A stretch of DNA of 11,404 bases, taken from positions 1 through 11,404 of the forward strand of contig CAJVPP010003523.1 in NCBI GenBank assembly GCA_910592005.1, in the 5' to 3' direction. Source of the stretch: Funneliformis mosseae (Eukaryota; Glomeromycota; Glomeromycetes; Glomerales; Glomeraceae). Of the stretch, positions 1 through 7,569 are shown in pieces. The notes below the pieces were generated by a model. The model did no database searches. It saw only the letters and a program-made list of their open reading frames with translations, and was not told the DNA's origin. The position numbers were made by a program, and so were the translations under genes. Position 1 is the stretch's first letter; each line of letters starts with the position of its first letter.

Positions 1-6
1 ATATTT

Positions 7-78
7 GACATAGTTGACATAGTTAACATAGTTGATATAGTTGATATATTAGATATAGTTGATATATTAGACATATTA
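7..78. repeat. 9-bp minisatellite, eight imperfect copies
   Basis: Eight contiguous 9-bp units of the form GAYATAGTT or GAYATATTA run without gaps. The third unit begins AACATAGTT. The later copies alternate between the two forms, so an 18-bp higher-order period has begun to form. This looks like replication-slippage DNA. I see no coding or regulatory role, and the array may extend left of the window. Confidence 0.85.
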
Positions 79-480
79 ATTATATTTTTCTATATATTTT
101 ATTTTATATAAATAAGCAGCTTATTAATTCATGTAAGGGGACAGATTGGAATTCGACAAGATAGTTTTAGTAGTTTTAGAGGCAACTGGCCTACCGCATC
201 ACCTTTTAGCTTTAGTATTTCATTTCTTTTCTTTCTTATTTTTCTTCTTTATTTCTGTTACTTTTCTTTTCGCTATCTTTACTATTATTTTACTTCGAAA
301 TAAATATATTATTTATAAACATAATTTACTGGAAATCTGTTGAATTATAACTCGTTTTGATAATATAAATACTTTGATAAATCGTCTGAGTTAAAACTTG
401 TAAACTGTTGAAAGGTTACTGCTCAATTAAAAAGAATAAACCGCTCGAACACCCCATCTAACAGTCGTAGTTCGCAAGAA
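79..480. other. AT-rich stretch with no recognisable gene
   Basis: Neither strand gives a credible gene. A 65-codon open frame at 146-343 begins with TTG and is mostly Phe/Leu/Ile from a T-rich tract. The decayed DNA polymerase on the minus strand reads down to about 481 and should continue here with motifs B and C if it were full length. I cannot find them, so this DNA probably lies beyond the point where the gene was cut, or has decayed past recognition. Confidence 0.5.
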
Positions 481-2780
481 TTACACATTAACAGTATCCA
501 TTCTACTTTTAACTAATCCTATATATTCTTTTTTCTTTTTAAGAGGTTTTAACTAGACCTTTAGTTCATTCTGTATATTGAGCAAATTTTCTAATATTTT
601 TGAAAATAAACCTTTCTGATTAGATTTATTCCCATGCCGTATGATTCAGGCTTGCACAGATTTACCATCATACTTGAACTCAATACTGTAAAGTATTTTA
701 TTCTTTCTCTTTAGTTTATTTGCTTCTGAAAGTGTTAAGACTATCTTCTCAGGTGAGAGGTTGTAGGTCATGATTATACTAGGATATAAGAAAGTGAAAT
801 CTAAACCTGTGACAGGACGTTTATTTTTAAGACCTTTCTCCAGTAAGAATACATATATTCCTGAAAACTTTTCAAATGCTTTCTGATTGGAAATTTTCGT
901 GGTGTATAGAATATCCTGTACTCAAGCTTAATTGCCTAAGAGATTAGATACTTTTTTTTCTATAGTATAATAATGTAAGTCAAAAAATGATATATGAGCG
1001 ATTGAGGCTACCTTTCTATAATCATTTATAACATTAGATTTGACTATGAGCTTCTGATAACGTAAAGCATCTATAACACAATAATTTACGATTTTGTGCA
1101 TATATTTTTTGGAAGAGTCAGAAGCTCTATCTTTTGCTTCTAAATAATACTTTCATAATTTGCTTATGGGTATGTCGGCTTTGCCATTGAGACTACATTT
1201 TTCTAAGAAGAATTTAAGTGATATTTTCTCAGAGCAGAGGTGAAGTTGCATAAAACTTGCACAAATATTGATAGATACACATTACAGGAGCTTAAGAAAG
1301 GAGAATTTAAACGTCAAAATTAGGTTGATTTTGATATTAATGAAATCTTAGCCTAATAGTTTTTTAGGATCCTTTTCCGCTTTCTTTATCCATTAGCTCC
1401 TTTGGAAGAAACCATTAATTAGTGGTTTCCCTCTTCTACTATAATAATTTCAAGTAAGAATGGATTCAGCATCAGCTTTTTTATGCAGATTTGTCGACAT
1501 CTGCTGAACCATTTACTTAAGAACATTTAATTTGGTGGTCTTTTCTACAATGAAAGACCAATCGTATTCTGAATCATTAAAACTGAGCTGGATGTCTGAA
1601 TCAAAAAATTTTCAACATAAAGCAAATACCTTTAAGAGATTTATTTGATTCTCGCATATGATTGTGATCCAACATAAGTCTAGTTTTATTTCTACATTGA
1701 CTAAACATATTCTCTCTAGAGGAATTAAGTCATCTTTCCAGTATAGAGTTATGTAGATTGTAAAAACTTAAGACATGTTGTTCTTTGCTTTTGAGAAGTT
1801 TTCTGATCCGTGTAAATCATATATTTCTATATCTCATATTAGAATCAATGCTCAATTGCAGGTAAAGAGAGAAAATAGATAGATTTTGTAAAGTGGTTCA
1901 AAATTCTCTATGGGTAGAAGTTATCAATGCAGACATAAAATGCATGTTGGCAGTGATGAGATTTTGCATAATAAGGTACACTGAAATTATATCTATACAG
2001 TCAACTCTTGTTATAACGAACTTTATGTCCTAGACCTCAACTTTACTATAAGGCTATAGTGAAGATTTTAAGAGATTTTATTGGCCAATTCGCTATAATA
2101 AGAGTATTTTTATTATATTTGTTTAAAAAATTTGTTATATCAAGAGTTCATTATATCAAAAGTTGACTGTAATTACTTATTAATCTTCACTCAAAAAGTG
2201 ATATCTGATACTCTCTTATAACTTTACAATAATATGTACTTGTATTATCTGAAACTGTCTCTATTTTACATTTAGGATTAAGCTTTGAATTGTAGCTTAA
2301 GATGATATTGAGAGCAGTAAACCTTTGGTCTTTATTAGGTATAACAATACAGAGATATAGCTTTTTTTCTGCATGATAACTATGGATAGGGTATACCTTC
2401 ATACATTCCATCTAGATTAGATTCATGTCCACAGTCTTTCCACTACCATCTTTCTCAATAGCAAGAATACCCTTTATTTTAGACCAGAATTTGGAATACT
2501 TATATTGTCAGAAATATGAATATCGAAAAATACCTTAATATTTGTAATGACGATAACTGCTTTCTGGCTATTAATAAGGTATCCATAAAGGCAAAGAATA
2601 TAATTGAAATATTATTAATATATTCTTTAGCTTCTTCTATATCAACTAGCATGAATGAAATATCTCAATGGTTTGTTATTTTGTCATTAAGAATTGAAAT
2701 CGATCCTTATAATTTCTAAGAACTAAATTATCACGAGTTGGGAGGTTTACTAAGTAATTCTTACTGGAATATCTGATCAT
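481..2780 (-). pseudogene. Decayed, 3'-truncated family-B DNA polymerase (exonuclease domain plus motif A)
   Basis: Family-B polymerases copy DNA and proofread with an N-terminal 3'-5' exonuclease. Reading the minus strand from a possible ATG at 2778-2780, signatures appear in the expected order. Exo I is DIEIYD (1816-1833), Exo II is SFNDSEYDW (1558-1584), Exo III is [10 protein letters not shown] (1054-1083), and motif A is [10 protein letters not shown] (772-801), followed by YNLSPEK. These four share one reading register. A Lys-rich LKPLKKKKEY segment near 520-550 fits the region after motif A. The N-terminal part survives in three other registers, the clearest being an open stretch at 2187-2411. 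Stops lie at 928-930, 922-924, 646-648 and 553-555. Motif B (KxxxNSxYG type) and motif C (YGDTDS type) are absent, so the product could not polymerise DNA. Motif A and Exo II resemble delta/zeta-like and large-DNA-virus enzymes more than protein-primed ones. A virus-derived origin is plausible; a mobile element is the alternative. A MITE interrupts it. Confidence 0.88.
1998..2169. mobile_element. 172-bp MITE with TA target duplication, pogo/mariner-like termini
   Basis: The element begins CAGTCAACTCTTG and ends in the near-inverted copy CAAAAGTTGACTG. The first 25 bases of the two termini agree at 22 positions once one end is inverted. It is flanked on both sides by TA (1996-1997 and 2170-2171), the target duplication typical of Tc1/mariner and pogo elements. 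It holds no coding frame, so it would have been moved by a transposase from elsewhere. It lies inside the polymerase relic, so it entered after that sequence was already there. The imperfect termini suggest an old insertion. Confidence 0.85.
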
Positions 2781-2964
2781 CTGGCCTATTATTTTATCTT
2801 TTTCAGCTTTTGAGTGAAAAAGGACGGATATCAGAAAATTCTGAAAGCTTGGATTAGATCATTTTTGAAAGATTTATAATTATACCAAAATTCAAGATAT
2901 AATATTCGCAAGAAAAAAGTTTAAAATAAAATTAATTTCTGAGATTATTAATCAATATACATAA

Positions 2965-3303
2965 ATGGGACTGAAAGAAGAAAATACCAACTGAAAATTT
3001 TATTTCTGTTTATACATTCTTAGGACTGAAGAAGTGTATAATCAGAGATGTTATCATTCAAATGGATGTAAAGTTTATAGGGATTTTAGACAAGTTCCTT
3101 GTAAATAATCTGAGTGTATTAAAAGAACTAGAGGCGAATATGGTTTTTGCAATCCACATGCAAAAAAACTTAGAGCGAAAAAATACTACTATTAGAAAAA
3201 GCTAACTGAATTGGCTAAGCTAGATGTATGTGAATTTTGTAATTTATATGCAAAGAAACATAAGGCAAAAGAAGAGTACCATCAAAAAAGCTGGCAGAGC
3301 TGA
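2965..3303 (+). pseudogene. Broken Cys/Lys-rich reading frame, unknown function
   Basis: From an ATG at 2965 to a TGA at 3301 one frame reads as protein, interrupted by a few internal stops. It contains clustered cysteines (RCYHSNGC, QVPCK, SEC, FCNPH, VCEFCN) in a very Lys/Arg-rich background, as in small zinc-binding proteins. An internal duplication is visible: FCNPHAKKLRAKKYY followed some 30 residues later by FCNLYAKKHKAKEEY. I do not recognise the family. It diverges from the 5' end of the polymerase relic, about 185 bp away, so the two may once have belonged to one element, but this is inference. It could also be a fragment of a longer host or mobile-element gene. Confidence 0.45.
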
Positions 3304-3459
3304 CTAAGTTGATTGAGAGAGATAATATAGAGGTAAACAGTCCTAGTTAGATCAATATTCTTATCAAAATTCTTGGAAACACTATAAGAACACTCATAAA
3401 AACTCATTTGTATAATACCTTAGTAGTAGAAAATATTTCGGATTAATTTTAGAAAGGGT

Positions 3460-3649
3460 ATTCCTATATTCCTATCAGTTCCTATAAAAAATCAAATTTC
3501 TTTACTTTATTTTTTTTATTACACACTATATATATACCATATATATACTATATGTATACCATACATATACCATATATATACTATAGAAAAAAATTGAAAT
3601 TTTTCCTAGAAGTTTTATTTTTCATAGGAACTGATAGGAACATAGGAAC
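3460..3649. mobile_element. 190-bp foldback element with ~40-bp terminal inverted repeats
   Basis: The left arm (3461-3499) contains TTCCTATATTCCTATCAG and the right arm (about 3610-3648) contains its inverted partner CTGATAGGAACATAGGAA. After inversion the arms agree closely over about 30 bases and then diverge. The centre (about 3527-3585) is an AT-rich array of CCATATATATACTA-like units. There is no coding frame. No clear target duplication is visible, so it could be a non-autonomous transposon or a locally formed inverted duplication. Confidence 0.65.
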
Positions 3650-3702
3650 AGATATCAAATAATGCAATCAATCAACTCAAAAAAGCAAAGGCGATATACA
3701 AA

Positions 3703-3727
3703 TGTGTTCCTATAAATGTTCCTATGA
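3703..3727. repeat. Partial copy of the foldback arm
   Basis: The string TGTTCCTATAAATGTTCCTATG repeats the TTCCTAT...TTCCTAT spacing of the foldback element's left arm about 55 bp past its right end, in the same orientation as the left arm. It is either a truncated second element or part of a larger original structure. Confidence 0.45.
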
Positions 3728-3845
3728 AATTATTTTAGCTAAATTAATAGAAACAAAAAATCTGCCCTATTTCACACCTTAATATATCTAGAAATATGTC
3801 AAAAACATACCGGAAATATAATATAAATGTACTCTAATAATTCAA

Positions 3846-3936
3846 ACTTTGGGACGCAAAATTAATATAATTATACTGGTAACAATAGGCAATAGTTGGG
3901 TTGCAAAATAGTATACTTCTGGTAACCAAAAGGATT
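3846..3936. repeat. ~45-bp repeat, cluster A (two units)
   Basis: Two diverged tandem units share the pattern TTnGGnTGCnAAAT...ATACTnnTACTGGTAAC. The first holds GACGCAAAATTAATATAATT then ACTGGTAACAATAGGCAATAG. The second holds GGTTGCAAAATAGTATAC then TTCTGGTAACCAAAAGG. The same units recur twice further right, so this is a dispersed family and not a simple local tandem. Confidence 0.6.
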
Positions 3937-3966
3937 TAGACTAAGATAATACATATTATATCTCTA

Positions 3967-4047
3967 ACTTCAGAATGCGAAATTGGCATACACATACTGG
4001 CAACAAATAGGCAATAGTTAGGCTGTAAAATGATATCAGCTTCGATC
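3967..4047. repeat. ~45-bp repeat, cluster B (one good, one degenerate unit)
   Basis: The first unit (ACTTCAGAATGCGAAATTGG, then ATACTGGCAACAAATAGGC, then AATAG) aligns well with cluster A. The second begins TTAGGCTGTAAAATGATATC and then loses the pattern. It lies only about 30 bp after cluster A in the same orientation. Confidence 0.55.
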
Positions 4048-4380
4048 TTTCAAATTATATATTTCAAATCACTTTATCCCAGTAATCAAATAGGTCAAAT
4101 ATGATCTCTTGAAAGTTACATGAATTGAACTTTTTTACATATAATACTCATATGAATATTACTATGCCTGATATTTACTCTATATTCGATTAAGATAAGA
4201 TAAAAATATGATAGAAACACTTATGGAATATTAATATACTTTATAAGATGAATAAGATAAATATTATACTTACTCGTTTTGTAATAATTGTCTAACAACA
4301 TCTCATAAAATTATGTATTGAATTTTCAGAAAAACAGTGAACAGTGTTCACAGCTTTTGAATCACGTGATAATAATTTAA
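4048..4380. other. AT-rich spacer between repeat clusters, no gene
   Basis: I see no gene, RNA or clear repeat here. The sequence is AT-rich and full of stops in all frames. It separates repeat clusters B and C. Confidence 0.5.
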
Positions 4381-4460
4381 ACTTCAGGATGCGAAAATGG
4401 CATACTTATACTGGTGTAATAGTTGAATTACGAAATGGTACACTTCTGGCAATCAAATGG
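4381..4460. repeat. ~45-bp repeat, cluster C (two units)
   Basis: The first unit reads ACTTCAGGATGCGAAAATGG then CATACTTATACTGG. The second reads TTGAATTACGAAATGGTACA then CTTCTGGCAATCAAATGG. Both match clusters A and B in the same orientation. The spacer found in A and B between the units (AACAAATAGGCAATAG) is shortened here to TGTAATAG. Confidence 0.55.
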
Positions 4461-4839
4461 ACCGGTCAGATCTTTAGGTAGGTATCCAAGCTGGCCTGAA
4501 ACTGGCGAACTAATAGAAATACTCTGGTTCCCTGCCAGTTCTATGATAGTTTCAGGACATTATCAAGATATCATCATGATGCCAAGCTGGATCCTCAAAT
4601 CACATGCCTAAAAGATCAGCCAAAATTAATCACAAATTTATTGCGTCACCCGACATGATATTTTTTTACCACATTTTAGGATCTAGAAAGGCAACCAAAT
4701 AGGCGTAAAGGGAAAGCACTCTAACATAGAATCCAGCATCCAATCAGGCGCAGGAGGCCAGCATCCTCAACAAAAAACCAGATATCGAAACAGCTACAGA
4801 GGGTCAACAACTCCATTATAGAATTTAGTGACGGTAACA
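4461..4839. other. Less AT-rich segment of unknown nature
   Basis: This stretch has visibly more G and C than its surroundings. Short protein-like runs occur in different frames, for example an open frame through TGELIEILWFPASSM around 4500-4610, but none has a proper start, a recognised motif or enough length. It may be the remains of a gene or transposon too decayed for me to identify. Confidence 0.35.
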
Positions 4840-4924
4840 AGGTAACAGTCAAGCAGTAATTATATAAACTTACTCATAACTAGGTAACAGTCTAGCAGTA
4901 ACAGATAACAACTTACTCAAAATT
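4840..4924. repeat. 42-bp tandem duplication
   Basis: AGGTAACAGTCAAGCAGTAA ... AACTTACTCATAACT is followed directly by a second copy beginning AGGTAACAGTCTAGCAGTAA and containing AACTTACTCAAAATT. The units are 42 and 43 bp and differ at a handful of positions. The array runs straight into the 18-bp repeats, suggesting one unstable region. Confidence 0.75.
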
Positions 4925-5050
4925 AGATTATATGTGGTTTTCAGATTTTATGTGTTATTTAGATTATATGCGATATTCAGATTATATGTGATATTCAGAT
5001 TATATGTGATATTTAGATTATATGCGATATTTAGATTATATGCGATACTA
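4925..5050. repeat. Seven tandem 18-bp units
   Basis: Seven back-to-back 18-bp units follow the consensus AGATTATATGYGATATTY. The first two are the most diverged (TGTGGTTTTC and TTTTATGTGTTATTT variants). The last ends GATACTA and is followed by TAATCT, so its first eight bases (AGATTATA, 5033-5040) form a perfect inverted repeat with TATAATCT (5049-5056). There are no unique spacers, so this is not a CRISPR array. Confidence 0.85.
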
Positions 5051-5062
5051 TAATCTAGGATA

Positions 5063-5100
5063 AGTGGGATACCACATCATATTACATGTGGTATCCCACT
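5063..5100. repeat. Perfect palindrome: 15-bp stem, 8-bp loop
   Basis: AGTGGGATACCACAT (5063-5077) and its exact reverse complement ATGTGGTATCCCACT (5086-5100) are separated by CATATTAC. The stem is less AT-rich than the surroundings, so it is unlikely to be a chance product of AT content. It could be a cruciform-forming site, the collapsed ends of a transposon, or an RNA hairpin. It is not followed by the CTRR motif that ends a Helitron. Confidence 0.8.
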
Positions 5101-7283
5101 GCATGAATGTTTTTCTTTCTTTAAATGAGAATTTCTATAACTAAATATAATCAGCAAAAAATTCGAATAAGTGGTCTGGCAGTATATGTAAATTAAATAA
5201 ACTTCGGGGCTCATAATTTTCTAATGTGGTGTCGGGGTTTAAAATGTGTATGTAATGATCAAAAAATTGCAAGAGCATTTAAAGTTTTAAGTTTACTCAA
5301 TAAGACCCAATCCTCGAAGATATCCAGGAATAACTACATACATATGGGTCTTCGTAATACCAAACATACTTTAGTGCAATCCTCTTTTCGCATAATTCTT
5401 TTTTGAGTTGATCCCGTGCTTACTTTTTGCATCGTGATAGTGTTTTGTAGCCTTTGTTGTCGTTTAATTGAAACTTTAAATATGCGGATAATTATTTGTA
5501 GATCCTAAGATGAAATTATTGCGAAATACGATTGAGAAAATTTATTTTTTTTTAAAGCACGATTAAGGAATTTAGGCGTAAACCTTTTACGGTCACCGGG
5601 ATGTTAGTACGCCTGATCTAAAAAGCTTAGACTAAACTGGCCCAAAATTCCCAGAACCTGATTCGTCTCATAAATAAAGGGAAAAAGTGTTTCGTTTATC
5701 TGGAAAATATAAAACGTCCATTACAGAGAGTTGGGTAAGTAACGGTTCGACATTTTTTTTGAACTCATCTTCGCTCCGCGCTTTGCAAAAAGTGCAGATA
5801 CTCATGTTAGGGAGATAAATAAGCAAAGGTTATATGTTTTTATAAGCAAATATATATATATATTTTTAATAAAAAAAAAAATAGCTTTATTTATCAAAAA
5901 TATTTTTCTTTTATTTAAAATATAGACATGAGAAAACAAAACTTCAACTTTCTGCGGCCACTGTTTTCAAATCATTATAAAATTGTGGGAAGAAAATCTT
6001 GGCTTAAAGATGAAAAGGTTTCAAATAAGTTCTTCATCTTGTGATTTCCGCCGCTTTTAACGTATTCCAATACACTTGGGTTTCAAGCATGTAACCAATT
6101 GGAATAAATTTTGGTTCATTCTAGGGATGCTTGAGCCGGTCCTAAACGGTCCTAAAATTGACAGTTCTATTGATGGTTTTTTTTTTTGCTGGTTTTTCTT
6201 ATGATAATTCTTTATTTAATTAGAATATTTATTTAAAGTAAATAATTACCAAAAGGTTTCATGAAAAAGTTATTAATAAAATTTATTTATAGCAATTTTT
6301 TTTAACATGTGTGTTACTTATAATTAATGAAATTTGAAATAGTCGGGACGATATACAGTAAGTGATTAGCCTTTTTTATTCACCAGTTCACTGATGAATT
6401 TATTTTATGAGGAATGAAAGTAAAGTAAAAAAAAAATTTGAATCAAACTCGATAAAAAAAAATACACGAACATAAGCATATCGATTACAAAACATTTACT
6501 TGTTAAAAAACCGATGTGTTTTTCATGTTTAAAATCATCCGATTTCGTAATTGGTTCCCTATAAAAAGATTGTCAAACAAATTTGTATGCATGCTGAAGT
6601 TAAACCATTTTGCCACTTTGTTTTGTTCAACAAGCCGATCAGGAACATTTCAAAAAGTTCCAATCATTATAAAAGTGTAATATTTAACACCACCATTTAT
6701 TTCTTAAAATCGTAAAAAAGCGCATTTATGGGTTTAATATATGAGATTCAAGGTATTGCAAAATTTTGATTTCAAATTTTTCAAATGGAAAATCCTATTA
6801 AACATTTTTTTAATTATGGTTAAATTTGCAGATTTATCAAAGTCATCGCTAGGACCAAAATTTAAAAAACTGGATGTTTGTCATAAACAACCGATTGTGA
6901 AATGAATGTTGCTAGCTCGAACCGATAATTATAAAGTTCATACTATTTCTTTCAAAGAGGTTTATTAATAACTCATTTGTGCAACATTGGGATGGATCAG
7001 GTTAAGAATGAAACCAAATCCCACCCACTTGGACTTCACCTGTAACGTTAGGTTATTTACTTGTTATAAAGAAAAGGAATCGTGTGTAATGTAAATAACC
7101 AAAAAGATTGAAACTTGGCTTCAACTTAACAAAGGGGACCAATTAATTGATTAGCAACACAAAGGAACAAAAAATTTTGTTTGTTACACGTAATATGGAA
7201 ATCCATGGTATGTTTAAGAAAGAACAAAAAAAAAATGAAACAAAGGCAATTTCTGCATATAAAATGTAAAATATTGGACTGAT
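5101..7283. other. Long AT-rich non-coding region
   Basis: I find no credible gene in about 2.2 kb. The longest frame (5224-5406, 60 codons) has no recognisable feature. Small structures are present. AGGCGTA and TACGCCT (5574-5580 and 5608-5614) form an inverted repeat around a GC-richer patch. CGGTCCTAAA is repeated twice in tandem (6137-6156). TATTCCAAT pairs with ATTGGAATA (6063-6071 and 6098-6106). GGTTATTTAC pairs with GTAAATAACC (7051-7060 and 7091-7100). Long A and T runs are frequent, and there is a short TA run near 5860. Unlike the left third, I recognise no transposon or viral relic here, so it may be ordinary intergenic DNA upstream of the intact gene. Confidence 0.5.
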
Positions 7284-7569
7284 TAGCTTTTATTCATTTG
7301 GGGGGTTTTTTTTTTATTTTTTTTATTTTTTATTTTTTCCTTTTCTTGATGTTTACAATTAATACTTTTTTTCCTTCTTTTGCTTGATTTCTTGTATTAT
7401 TATTTTTTTTCTTTACATAGATGATTTAATTTCGGCGCTGGTCGCATGTATATTTTAACATTTTAGGTAGAATAGAGCATTTCGTTTCTTTTTAAAAAAA
7501 AATTTCACTCATTCAATCATATTTCTTCCCTCTATAAATTTTTTGTTTTTTTTTTAAAAAGAAAAGAGA
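7284..7569 (+). promoter_or_regulatory. Likely promoter / 5' leader of the two-membrane-segment protein gene
   Basis: The 280 bp before the start codon contain long T-rich tracts (about 7308-7350 and 7400-7420), common in promoters of AT-rich fungi and usually nucleosome-poor. A TATAAAT lies at 7533-7539, only 31 bp before the ATG. If used as a TATA box it would leave almost no 5' leader, so transcription may start elsewhere. The start context is AAGAGAATGTTC. This call is inference from position and composition. Confidence 0.3.

Noticed and set aside
146..343. 65-codon open frame, Phe/Leu/Ile-rich
   Set aside because: It starts with TTG, lies in a T-rich tract that naturally gives hydrophobic codons, and has no recognisable domain or promoter.
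2516..2719. 67-codon plus-strand open frame
   Set aside because: It overlaps the N-terminal remains of the polymerase relic on the other strand, where DIEEAKEY and FFDI pieces are read; the plus frame is a shadow.
4423..4611. 62-codon open frame
   Set aside because: It starts with TTG inside repeat cluster C and has no recognised motif.
4925..5050. CRISPR array
   Set aside because: The 18-bp units abut directly with no unique spacers, and the DNA is eukaryotic.
5063..5110. Helitron 3' end
   Set aside because: The hairpin fits, but no CTRR motif follows within about 15 bases and no Rep/helicase remnant is seen.
5224..5406. 60-codon ATG frame with several cysteines at its start
   Set aside because: No known family, no splice partners I can see and no supporting context; this length is expected by chance in 2 kb.
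5730..5752. Possible tRNA: GGTTCGAC followed by a T run
   Set aside because: The B-box-like GGTTCGA and T run are present, but no A box or cloverleaf can be drawn upstream.
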